DNA from: an uncultured Coriobacteriales bacterium
GTDB lineage: Bacteria > Actinomycetota > Coriobacteriia > Coriobacteriales > Eggerthellaceae
Length of the DNA: 7,302 nt
Reading direction: 5' to 3'
Assembly (NCBI GenBank): GCA_946892075.1
Contig: CAMPNZ010000064.1
Location: 1 to 7,302 of the forward strand
The first letter of the stretch is position 1. Each line of letters begins with the position of its first letter. Both the position numbers and the translations under genes were made by a program. Below the pieces are notes generated by a model. It saw only the letters and a list, made by a program, of their open reading frames with translations. It made no database searches and had not been told where the DNA came from. Of this stretch, positions 1 to 5,284 are shown one piece after another.

Positions 1-266
1 GCATCTACGCGCTCAGTTTTTTGGTCATGGGAATTAGCATTTATGGCTCGTCGCTGTTTACATCGCTTGGTAATGGATTAGTGTCAGCGATTATTTCCCT
101 TGTTCGCACGCTTGTGTTAGGCTGTGGCGCCGTGTTGCTGCTTCCGGTGTTTTTGGGCGTGAACGGCATTTGGCTTTCATGCGTTGTGTCTGAGATAATC
201 AGTGCTTTGTTTGTGGCGGTGCTTATCTATGTGTTTGGCCCTCAGTATCAGCTGCGTCGCGCGTAA
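1..266 (+). CDS. MATE-family multidrug/Na+ antiporter, C-terminal fragment
   Basis: The reading frame is open from base 3 and ends at TAA 264-266; the 5' part lies outside the window. The visible 87 or so residues form two to three hydrophobic segments. They carry the typical last-helices pattern of MATE transporters: NGLVSAIISLVRTL (polar N, then S..R facing the substrate path), a LP-x-FLGVNGIWLS turn, and a final helix ending in a short basic tail (YQLRRA). MATE proteins are inner-membrane antiporters that expel cationic drugs or metabolites using a Na+ or H+ gradient. The TTG at 21 is only an internal codon, not a start. The last 44 bases overlap the convergent gene on the other strand. 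The family call is fairly safe, but the substrate cannot be told from this fragment. Confidence 0.8.
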   Translation, partial: IYALSFLVMGISIYGSSLFTSLGNGLVSAIISLVRTLVLGCGAVLLLPVFLGVNGIWLSCVVSEIISALFVAVLIYVFGPQYQLRRA

Positions 267-993
267 TACGCTTTTTGTAAAGTTTGTTTTGCCATATCAT
301 TCCCAGTTTTCCTAAGCATAGGAATATTATGGTAAATATGGTTATAAAATATACGACTCCAATGCCGAGGCTTGTACTTGAAACAGCGCCCCATTCTAAA
401 CCAAACCACCCAGATGGTGCCGCATAGTTTAAGAAATTGTACGGTGCAGGCATTGCGTGTTTCCAGGTAACATGAAAGCAAAAGGACAGTATATACACGT
501 ACGCAATATAGGCAAAAGGAGGAATAACACCACACCAAACGGTGTATTTATTGCTCTTGCTTGGATTATCAAATAAAAGAAAATCCGCTAATGCGAACAA
601 CGGTGCTATCACATGAACACACAAACTTGCACAATAATTATGAGTAAATGCAGCAATAAAACCTTGTTCATTCGTTGGTGCTAAAAAGAAAACGTATAAA
701 CTAAACGTAACCATTATGGAAAGCGTTGCCATGAATTTTACGGTATACCAAAGCGCATTGGCCTTATCGGAATGGTGTAACGATGCGCAAGCAGCTTTAT
801 TTCTAAGATGTTTTACGTGTGTCACCAGCGCCCACACTAATACACCTACCATAAAAATATTCGAGAGGTTGGTAAAATAGGTGAGAGAAAATAAGCCCTT
901 CCAATTAAGGATTATTCCATAGAGAGATGCGATAATTGCAATAAGCTTAATACTCAGAGCTCCTTTGTATTCACGTTTGGTAGAGATTGACAT
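223..993 (-). CDS. Pr6Pr-family (FAR-17a/AIG1-like) integral membrane protein
   Basis: 256 residues with about six predicted membrane segments (roughly 14-30, 40-60, 84-104, 115-140, 150-172, 205-230) and a charged cytoplasmic tail. Family landmarks are YFTNLSN at 39-45, an H-x-x-x-P followed by D-x-LLFD at 127-142, and PAPYNFLNY at 182-190. These match the Pr6Pr family of bacterial six-helix proteins related to eukaryotic FAR-17a/AIG1 hydrolases. The biochemical role in bacteria is not established, so no function is assigned. The start ATG (991-993) is supported by AAGGAG four bases upstream (read on the minus strand). The gene is noticeably richer in A+T than the genes to its right. Its last 44 bases run antisense inside the MATE gene, so the final ten or so residues are encoded opposite the MATE C-terminus. 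Confidence 0.8.
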   Translation of the reverse strand: MSISTKREYKGALSIKLIAIIASLYGIILNWKGLFSLTYFTNLSNIFMVGVLVWALVTHVKHLRNKAACASLHHSDKANALWYTVKFMATLSIMVTFSLYVFFLAPTNEQGFIAAFTHNYCASLCVHVIAPLFALADFLLFDNPSKSNKYTVWCGVIPPFAYIAYVYILSFCFHVTWKHAMPAPYNFLNYAAPSGWFGLEWGAVSSTSLGIGVVYFITIFTIIFLCLGKLGMIWQNKLYKKRITRDAADTEGQTHR

Positions 994-1034
994 GGTGCTC
1001 CTTATCCGTACGAGGGTTGTGCTATCTGAACTGT

Positions 1035-1054
1035 AAGGTTTAAGTTTTAACCTT
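1035..1054 (-). promoter_or_regulatory. Dyad AAGGTT-N8-AACCTT upstream of the Pr6Pr-like gene
   Basis: Six-base arms at 1035-1040 and 1049-1054 flank an A/T-only spacer apart from one G. The dyad lies about 40-60 bases ahead of the start codon at 993, where a promoter would be expected, and shortly after the metQ terminator. No convincing -35/-10 pair could be placed here. It could be an operator, but six-base arms can arise by chance. Confidence 0.3.
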
Positions 1055-1065
1055 TATAGGTATAA

Positions 1066-1102
1066 CAAAAAGAAAAGTATACCCCGCAAGGTATACTTTT
1101 CT
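1066..1102 (-). terminator. Rho-independent terminator of the metQ transcript
   Basis: A perfect 13-bp inverted repeat (1071-1083 with 1090-1102; arm AGAAAAGTATACC on the plus strand) encloses a six-base loop CCGCAA. Read on the minus strand, the stem ends in TTTTCT and continues TTTTG, which gives the expected U-rich tail. It lies about 155 bases past the metQ stop and before the Pr6Pr-like gene, so it separates the two minus-strand genes. The loop is not palindromic, which favours RNA folding over a protein operator. Confidence 0.8.
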
Positions 1103-1107
1103 CCGTT

Positions 1108-1138
1108 TACCGTATCGCAGTCATTCCACTATACGGTA
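1108..1138 (-). repeat. Inverted repeat in the metQ 3' region
   Basis: TACCGTAT (1108-1115) and ATACGGTA (1131-1138) are perfect eight-base complements with a 15-base loop. The repeat sits directly before the terminator in the metQ transcript and has no U-rich tail of its own. It may be a secondary stem of the 3' untranslated region. Confidence 0.4.
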
Positions 1139-1183
1139 CCGAGTTTAACGTGAGCTTAAGAGGCGCGTTTTAGAACATGCAGT

Positions 1184-1228
1184 TTGCATAATCAACACCG
1201 AAGTAAGCATTGAACGCTTAGTATGCAA
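1184..1228 (-). repeat. Nested inverted repeats just below the metQ stop codon
   Basis: The outer arms TTGCATA (1184-1190) and TATGCAA (1222-1228) enclose an inner hairpin TAAGC-N7-GCTTA (1204-1208 with 1216-1220). The element starts 30 bases past the metQ stop on the minus strand. Together with the stem at 1108-1138 and the terminator it makes three consecutive stems in about 160 bases of 3' untranslated sequence. Confidence 0.4.
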
Positions 1229-1257
1229 CCAGCTTGCACAACGCGCGCACTATAAGA

Positions 1258-2115
1258 TTAAAATACAGGAAGCACGCCGCCCTTGAAGTGTTCCGTGATG
1301 AACTTGCGCGTTTCGTCGCTGGTAAGTGCAGCATTCAGCGCTTTAATTTTGTCGAGCGTTTCGTTGCCTTTCTTTACTACCAAAATGTTGGCATACGTTT
1401 GCGCAGCTTTGCCTTTTGCGTCCTCAAGTGCAATGGAATCTTTACCAACTTTCAGACCAGCATCAATAGCAAAGTTAGCGTTTATGCCTGCAAACGCAAC
1501 GTCCTTGATTGAACGCGATGTTTGCGCAGCTTCCAGCTCCACCAGTTGAATGTTATGCGGGTTCTCGATAACGTCGTTTTTCGTTGCCTTTACGCCTGCT
1601 TTTGGATCAATCTTAATCAAGCCAGCTTCCTGCAACAACAGCAGCGCACGACCTTCGTTGGTTGCATCGCTTGGGATAGAAATTTTGTCACCCTTTGCGA
1701 TTTCACTAAACGATTTCTTCGTTCCTGGATAAAAACCAAACGGCTCGAAGTGAACAGCCGAAAGCGGCACAAGATGTGTTCCCTTCTTTGCGTTGAAGTC
1801 GTCCAAATAGGGGATGTGCTGGTAGTAGTTGGCGTCAACTTCGCCCTCTTCAGTAACTACATTGGGCTGCACGTAGTCGTTAAATTCGCGAACGACCAGC
1901 TTGTAGCCTTGTTTTGCAAGAACGCCTGCAACAACGCCGTTCAAGATTTCGGCATGAGGCGTGGGCGAGCATGCAACGCTTACTGTTTTGTCGTCCTTAG
2001 CGCCCGACTTGCCGCCTTGCGCGCATCCGGTAAGCGATGCTGCGGCCAATGTTGCACCGCCAATGCCAAAGGCAGCAAACTTAAAGAAGTTACGGCGTGA
2101 AATTTCGTAGGTCAT
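1258..2115 (-). CDS. metQ: MetQ/NlpA-family methionine-binding lipoprotein with Tat-type signal
   Basis: 285 residues, the usual size for MetQ. It is the extracytoplasmic receptor that feeds D/L-methionine to a MetNI ABC importer. The N-terminus has SRRNFFK (residues 6-12), a twin-arginine motif, then a hydrophobic stretch and lipobox LTGC with lipidated Cys31. Family motifs are PHAEIL (53-58), VQPN (82-85), EVDANYYQHIPYLD (92-105), PSDATNEGRALLLLQ (148-162) and the INANFAIDAGL hinge near 211-221. The frame is open further upstream to 2232, but ATG 2113-2115 is chosen: it has GAGGAAGG eight bases upstream and places the signal peptide at the N-terminus. No metN or metI is adjacent, so the partner ATPase and permease must be elsewhere. 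The family is certain; methionine as ligand is by homology, and other NlpA proteins bind peptides or cysteine compounds. Confidence 0.9.
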   Translation of the reverse strand: MTYEISRRNFFKFAAFGIGGATLAAASLTGCAQGGKSGAKDDKTVSVACSPTPHAEILNGVVAGVLAKQGYKLVVREFNDYVQPNVVTEEGEVDANYYQHIPYLDDFNAKKGTHLVPLSAVHFEPFGFYPGTKKSFSEIAKGDKISIPSDATNEGRALLLLQEAGLIKIDPKAGVKATKNDVIENPHNIQLVELEAAQTSRSIKDVAFAGINANFAIDAGLKVGKDSIALEDAKGKAAQTYANILVVKKGNETLDKIKALNAALTSDETRKFITEHFKGGVLPVF

Positions 2116-2132
2116 AATAATTACCTTCCTCA
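2116..2132 (-). promoter_or_regulatory. Ribosome binding site fixing the metQ start
   Basis: On the minus strand GAGGAAGG lies eight bases ahead of ATG 2115. No comparable site is seen before the upstream in-frame codon at 2232, so the shorter reading is preferred. Confidence 0.75.
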
Positions 2133-2152
2133 GTAGTGTGTGCGTTTTCAGT

Positions 2153-2202
2153 CTGCTTCCCTGAAACACGTACCCTTCCCTGCACGTGTTTGAGATAAGC
2201 AG
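2153..2202 (-). ncRNA. Candidate structured 5' leader element of metQ
   Basis: In the minus-strand RNA, CUGCUU (2202-2197) pairs with AAGCAG (2158-2153), and AAACACGU (2191-2184) pairs with ACGUGUUU (2171-2164). The two helices are separated by a symmetric 5x5 internal loop (AUCUC facing CAGGG). The 12-base apical loop GCAGGGAAGGGU is purine-rich. The octamer CAGGGAAG occurs twice, once in the apical loop and once in the internal loop. The element ends 37 bases before the start codon and 20 or so before the ribosome binding site. The conserved cores of SAM-I and T-box leaders were looked for and not found. It may be a cis-regulatory RNA, or a DNA operator (AAACACGT-N12-ACGTGTTT). Confidence 0.45.
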
Positions 2203-2507
2203 TGTGGCAATGGTTCGAACTTGCTTGTGCAAGCCTAAAGGTTTAGCTAGCTGATAGCAATAGTTTTGCTTATTCGTAAATATTAACAGTTGTTATCTGA
2301 AAAAGTTATTACCGGGTTTTATGATATATATAATATGCATTTAGACCCCAGTTCATACGCCATTTTTGCATTGATAGCGTGCAGAATTAGTGCGCATAAA
2401 GACGTTCAAAAACGAGGGAAATTTTTCTGTTGAATGCCCGGACAGATGGGAATTGTGAAGGGAATGTAGGTGGGGAACGTGTCCACGCGTGGGAATGGTG
2501 TTTACGT
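2203..2507. other. Intergenic region upstream of metQ
   Basis: No credible gene. The part 2270-2345 is very A+T-rich and includes ATAATA at 2330-2335 (TATTAT on the minus strand), a possible metQ -10 box without a good -35 partner. A dyad TAACA-GT-TGTTA lies at 2284-2295. An eight-base palindrome GTTCGAAC lies at 2213-2220, and a near-perfect hairpin GCTTG-TG-CAAGC at 2223-2234. The part 2440-2500 is G-rich and contains the ten-base palindrome CCACGCGTGG (2483-2492). Confidence 0.4.
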
Positions 2508-2633
2508 GCAAACTGCCTTACAAGGTGCAAGCTATCCCACAAGATGCAAGCCATCCCACAAGGTGCGAGTCATCCCATAAGGTGCAAGCCATCCGACAAG
2601 GTGCAAGCCATCCCACAAGATGCAGTTTGCCTC
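2508..2633. repeat. 19-nt tandem repeat (minisatellite), five units plus a decayed sixth
   Basis: Units start at 2520, 2539, 2558, 2577 and 2596, each exactly 19 bases, consensus ACAAGGTGCAAGCCATCCC. They differ from the consensus at zero to three positions. A sixth unit at 2615 matches only in its first ten bases. There are no spacers, so this is not a CRISPR array. The period is not a multiple of three, and reading through it gives no consistent peptide repeat, so it is not a coding repeat. The array is bracketed by complementary nonamers GCAAACTGC (2508-2516) and GCAGTTTGC (2622-2630). It lies between the stop of the AbrB-family gene and the metQ promoter region. Copy number is expected to vary by strand slippage. 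Confidence 0.9.
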
Positions 2634-2650
2634 GTTTCAACTTTTAGAAC

Positions 2651-3829
2651 TTACAAACCTATCGCCCGCGCCCCGAAGCATAACAGGTTCACTATCTGGG
2701 GAAAGAGCGCCGCTACGGCCGCCGCGCGCACCGCATGAACAATGACGATATCGTTATTTTGTATCCGCATATCATCAAGAATTAGTATCATATCGCTTGC
2801 TCCAGCAGGAATGCTCATCATTCTTCCTTCGGCAGATGTGTAACCGCACAAGCGTTTATGCACAGCACCTGTTATAAAGCAGTTCAGCGTGTACAGCGCC
2901 ACAATAACAAGCGCCGGCAGCACCAGTTCAAGCAAGCAAAGCAATTTATCGGGCGTGATAAGACTTCCCAGATAAGCGCCTGAAAGCACCTGCACTAAGC
3001 GTTTTATGCTACGTGGGCTATACGCGAAATTCGCTCCCAGTTTTAAGGTCAGCACACCTGTTACAACCAGCGTAAATATCATTCCTGGAATGTGCGTTGC
3101 GTATCCAGCCAGTCCGCATATGCCCGCTACCACCAGTGCAGCAAGCGTCCTCGCACCAAGCAGGCGTGTATCGCGCGAGTGGGGCGGTGTTTGGAGATAA
3201 GAAGTTTGACAGTGCGTGTCTGGCGTGTGCTGCGCGCGTTGGGTATCTTGCGTATGCTGCGCGCGGGCGCGGGGTGCGGCGAGCTCTTCCCCTGAAACAT
3301 TCGGGCGTTCATTGCTTTTCACATCAAGCACGTGAATCACAGCTGGGAACACTGCCACTCCAACTATCTGGCGCACCAGTTGCAATATCGTAACGGTAAT
3401 GCCATCGGCTCCCATGTCTATGGCCACAACAGGCGTGTCGTTGATACCTCCCGGGACAGCGCACATCAGCGCTGTGAGCATATCACACTTCGTTAGTGCA
3501 GAAATACAAACGGCGCCTATCAGCATAATTGCAAAACACGACGTCAACATAATAGTAAGGGGCTTTACGAGGTGGGGAATATGCACCAAATCGCGCTGTG
3601 TAAGCGAGCATCCTACGCAGCTACCAGCAAGAATTTGAATCACGACACGCAGCGTATCGGGTAAGCTGAGCGGTTCAAAAGCGCAGTTGACGCAGGCAAA
3701 CGCCACAAACACGCCCACAAGTATGCCAGCAGGCATGTGCACGCGGAACAGCACCCATGCCAACAGTGCGGCAAGCACGATGTGTGCGCATAGGTTAAAC
3801 AGGCCGCTATCTGGTATCATCTTGCACAC
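2651..3829 (-). CDS. AbrB-family (Gneg_AbrB_dup) integral membrane transporter
   Basis: 392 residues, mostly hydrophobic, with the internal duplication typical of this family (annotated as AbrB or ammonia monooxygenase-like). First half: MPAGILVG near 32-39, ILAGSCVGCSL at 66-76 and PGGINDTP-x(6)-MGADG-x(8)-VRQI at 126-155. Second half repeats it: VLSGAYLGSLITPDKL at 281-296 and IPAGASDMILI-x(16)-VHAVRA at 340-369. Family members are inner-membrane proteins with some 8-10 helices; their substrate is not established. The two halves are joined by an unusually long hydrophilic linker (about 171-222) rich in Gln, His, Thr and Arg. The start is unsure: GTG at 3829 or ATG at 3820 (residue 4). Only a weak AAGAAAG precedes the ATG. 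The next minus-strand gene is over 500 bases away, so it is probably transcribed alone. Confidence 0.85.
   Translation of the reverse strand: MCKMIPDSGLFNLCAHIVLAALLAWVLFRVHMPAGILVGVFVAFACVNCAFEPLSLPDTLRVVIQILAGSCVGCSLTQRDLVHIPHLVKPLTIMLTSCFAIMLIGAVCISALTKCDMLTALMCAVPGGINDTPVVAIDMGADGITVTILQLVRQIVGVAVFPAVIHVLDVKSNERPNVSGEELAAPRARAQHTQDTQRAQHTPDTHCQTSYLQTPPHSRDTRLLGARTLAALVVAGICGLAGYATHIPGMIFTLVVTGVLTLKLGANFAYSPRSIKRLVQVLSGAYLGSLITPDKLLCLLELVLPALVIVALYTLNCFITGAVHKRLCGYTSAEGRMMSIPAGASDMILILDDMRIQNNDIVIVHAVRAAAVAALFPQIVNLLCFGARAIGL
3217..3265 (-). repeat. 27-nt in-frame imperfect duplication inside the AbrB-family linker
   Basis: Plus-strand bases 3217-3238 and 3244-3265 are 22-base copies with four mismatches, offset by 27 bases. 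In the protein this gives AQHTQDTQR followed by AQHTPDTHC (residues 190-207). It lies in the hydrophilic linker, so the copy number can change without breaking the frame or the membrane core. Confidence 0.7.
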
Positions 3830-4129
3830 TTTCTTGACAACGCTTGAAGACTTTCGATGACTCTGGTCAACAATTATGAACGTACATCCTGTTCAGTAAT
3901 GTATTTCAGGAGCCCGTTCACGTTCCCGCATCCGCACACTCCCGCATCCGTACCTGCACCCGTTACCGCTACCATCGCTTTCGCACTCACGCCCGCTCAC
4001 GTTCCCGTTTCACGTTTCAGGAGCCCGCGAAGGCGGTATTGCGCATTCAAGCGCCGCCGAAGACCCGTGCTTTAACAAACTACAAATATGGGGCAATACT
4101 ACCAGAAAATTGCTCAATGTGCTTGTTGG
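3830..4129. other. Intergenic region between divergent genes, with a C-rich G-poor tract at 3904-4027
   Basis: No credible gene. Short frames on either strand lack ribosome binding sites and encode low-complexity Pro/Arg-rich peptides. A minus-strand CATAAT (3873-3878) could be the -10 of the AbrB-family gene. Bases 3904-4027 are strikingly C-rich and G-poor on the plus strand and built of short repeats. TTTCAGGAGCCCG occurs at both ends (3904-3916 and 4015-4027), CACGTTCCCG at 3919 and 3998, and CCCGCATCCG at 3925 and 3941. The tract looks like a decayed repeat. Confidence 0.5.
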
Positions 4130-4180
4130 ATGTGGTGTATATGCTGCGGATAAAAGCAAAATTCCCGCATCGCACCACAT
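4130..4180. repeat. Extended inverted repeat upstream of the Crp/Fnr-family gene
   Basis: The outer arms ATGTGGTG (4130-4137) and CACCACAT (4173-4180) are perfect eight-base complements. Inside them TGCGG (4145-4149) pairs with CCGCA (4165-4169). The element lies just upstream of the proposed promoter at 4216, so it would act as DNA rather than as part of that transcript. Confidence 0.45.
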
Positions 4181-4209
4181 TGAGATAAAACACAAAATCC
4201 GCACGCGTT

Positions 4210-4229
4210 TCGGGTTATAATATACCCGA
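4210..4229 (+). promoter_or_regulatory. Consensus -10 box centred in a dyad, promoter/operator of the Crp/Fnr-family gene
   Basis: TATAAT at 4216-4221 is a perfect -10 hexamer and lies in the eight-base spacer of a dyad TCGGGT-N8-ACCCGA (arms 4210-4215 and 4224-4229). No good -35 hexamer is found at 16-18 bases spacing (CAAAAT at 17). A protein bound to this dyad would cover the -10 region and block RNA polymerase. The expected transcript would have a leader of about 98 bases. Confidence 0.5.
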
Positions 4230-4241
4230 CACATGACAAAA

Positions 4242-4306
4242 AAGCGCGCGACGGTTTCACACAACAGCAATCAATCAAGCGTACGCGTTCGTGCTGCTGC
4301 GCGCTT
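4242..4306 (+). repeat. Long-range stem in the leader of the Crp/Fnr-family gene
   Basis: AAGCGCGC (4242-4249) is the perfect complement of GCGCGCTT (4299-4306), with the octamer palindrome GCGTACGC (4279-4286) in the 49-base loop. The 3' arm ends eight bases before the Shine-Dalgarno AAGGA at 4315. It may shape the leader RNA but does not cover the ribosome binding site. Confidence 0.3.
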
Positions 4307-4326
4307 CTACACGTAAGGATGATCAC

Positions 4327-5016
4327 ATGGAAGAATCAGCCTTTGAAATTTTAGCAAACAGCAGTTTATGTAAGGGTCTTTCGCGCGAGGCGCTCGTTGA
4401 AATTGAACAAGCGTGTAACGCCTACACTAAAAGCTACGACAAAGGCGAGCTGCTTATTTGCTTGAACGAAAAAATTCGCAACGCGGGAATTATTATTTCT
4501 GGCGTTCTGCGCCTCGATTTTTATGACGAATCGGGTAATCCAACAACCATTGCTGAAATGGGAAAAGGTGGCGTTTTTGGCGAGGCGATTGCCGGTGCGC
4601 AAGTGAGTAGTTTAGTGCAGGTAGAAGCAATTGAACCCTGTCGCATTATTTGGCTTGACATCCAAAAAATGATGGACTACGGCACCCAGCATGGCGGCAG
4701 GGAAGTGTGCATGCTGATGCGCAACATTATTGTTATGTTGTCTCGGAAAAATGTGTTGCTCAATTCAAAAATGCAAATGCTTGCCCGCAAACGCCTGCGT
4801 GAACGTATTAAGCTGTTTTTGCTGACGAACGCCCAGGAAACCAGTACCACGCGCCAGTTGCCCTTGGGAGCTATTGAAAAGTCGGGGCTTGCGCGCTTGC
4901 TTGGCGTTGATAGAACAACGCTGTATCGTGAGCTGAAAACACTTTCTGAACAGGGGATTATCGAAACTGTCGATAATGTAATTTACCTGAAAGACCGTTC
5001 ATTTCTTGAAGAATAG
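4327..5016 (+). CDS. Crp/Fnr-family transcriptional regulator
   Basis: 229 residues, the normal family size. Residues about 12-110 form the cyclic-nucleotide-binding-like beta barrel (GEAIAG at 85-90), about 112-165 the dimer helix, and 187-208 the winged-helix HTH with recognition segment VDRTTLYREL at 194-203. Aligned with E. coli CRP, the specificity Glu181 is replaced by Thr while Arg185 is kept, so a half-site other than TGTGA is expected. The Arg-Ser pair that binds cAMP phosphate is absent, and the four-Cys spacing of FNR is not seen. The five Cys are at 15, 30, 45, 105 and 128. The effector is therefore unknown. ATG 4327 is chosen over GTG 4291 because AAGGA lies seven bases upstream. 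The gene stands in the same direction as the substrate-binding protein gene 432 bases downstream, which is its likely target. Confidence 0.9.
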   Translation: MEESAFEILANSSLCKGLSREALVEIEQACNAYTKSYDKGELLICLNEKIRNAGIIISGVLRLDFYDESGNPTTIAEMGKGGVFGEAIAGAQVSSLVQVEAIEPCRIIWLDIQKMMDYGTQHGGREVCMLMRNIIVMLSRKNVLLNSKMQMLARKRLRERIKLFLLTNAQETSTTRQLPLGAIEKSGLARLLGVDRTTLYRELKTLSEQGIIETVDNVIYLKDRSFLEE

Positions 5017-5243
5017 CTGCGCGTGTATCGCGAACATGTGCAGGGGCGCTGTGCGTTCATGGGCAATGCGCGTGTGTTGTGTGCGCCGGAGTAGGCTTGC
5101 GTGCTCGTTCATGGGCAGCGTATTCGCGTAGCTGACAGCGTGCTGGTAGGCATTTTAGTACTCGTGTGCAGCAGCGCACTCAGGTACGTGCATGGTAGCT
5201 TCGTTTTCTGGATTGTGCATATTTGTGTAAAAAAATTTGTATT
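5017..5243. other. Intergenic region with a degenerate tandem duplication of about 50 bases (5018-5118)
   Basis: No convincing gene; the frame starting with GTG at 5101 has no ribosome binding site and runs through the operator region. Bases 5018-5066 and 5067-5118 look like diverged copies. Both begin TGCGCGTGT (5018 and 5067) and both end CGTTCATGGGCA (5054 and 5106). The central parts match poorly. No intrinsic terminator is seen directly after the Crp/Fnr-family gene. A weak hairpin GTGTGC-AGCA-GCGCAC near 5164-5179 has no U-rich tail. Confidence 0.45.
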
Positions 5244-5261
5244 ATGTTGCAGCTGCAACAT
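5244..5261 (+). promoter_or_regulatory. Perfect 18-bp palindrome, candidate Crp/Fnr-type operator (or terminator)
   Basis: ATGTTGCAGCTGCAACAT is fully self-complementary. It can be written TGTTG-N6-CAACA, the 5-6-5 spacing of Crp/Fnr-family sites, with a half-site unlike TGTGA (CRP) or TTGAT (FNR). The gene 228 bases upstream encodes such a regulator, with a changed recognition residue. If the centre is at -41.5, transcription would start near 5294 with TATTTT at 5282-5287 as -10 box. A rival reading is an intrinsic terminator of the regulator gene (seven-bp stem, loop AGCT, then TCTTTTTT). A terminator does not need a palindromic loop, so the operator reading is slightly preferred. Confidence 0.55.
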
Positions 5262-5284
5262 CTTTTTTCCCAAAAAGCTTTTAT

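Noticed and set aside
1522..2100. 192-codon plus-strand frame inside metQ
   Set aside because: It is antisense to a well-supported gene; its protein is a Cys/Val/Phe-rich composition artefact with no family resemblance.
2200..2235. tRNA T-arm (GGTTCGAAC)
   Set aside because: The eight-base palindrome has no flanking acceptor, D or anticodon stems.
2305..2320. SAM-I riboswitch core (AAAACCCGGTAATAAC on the minus strand)
   Set aside because: Only this fragment resembles the core. The matching GAGGGA and GGCCC segments and the P1 stem are absent.
2520..2633. CRISPR array
   Set aside because: The 19-base units abut directly with no spacers, and no cas genes are nearby.
2430..2738. Plus-strand gene over the minisatellite
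   Set aside because: The 19-base period shifts the frame at each unit, there is no ribosome binding site, and the 3' part is antisense to the AbrB-family gene.
4010..4270. Short minus-strand gene in the AbrB-Crp intergenic region
   Set aside because: It runs through inverted repeats and the C-rich tract, has no ribosome binding site, and shows no domain-like composition.
4327..5016. True FNR-type oxygen sensor
   Set aside because: Five Cys are present, but not in the C-x2-C-x5-C plus distant Cys arrangement of FNR. A redox role remains possible but is not shown.
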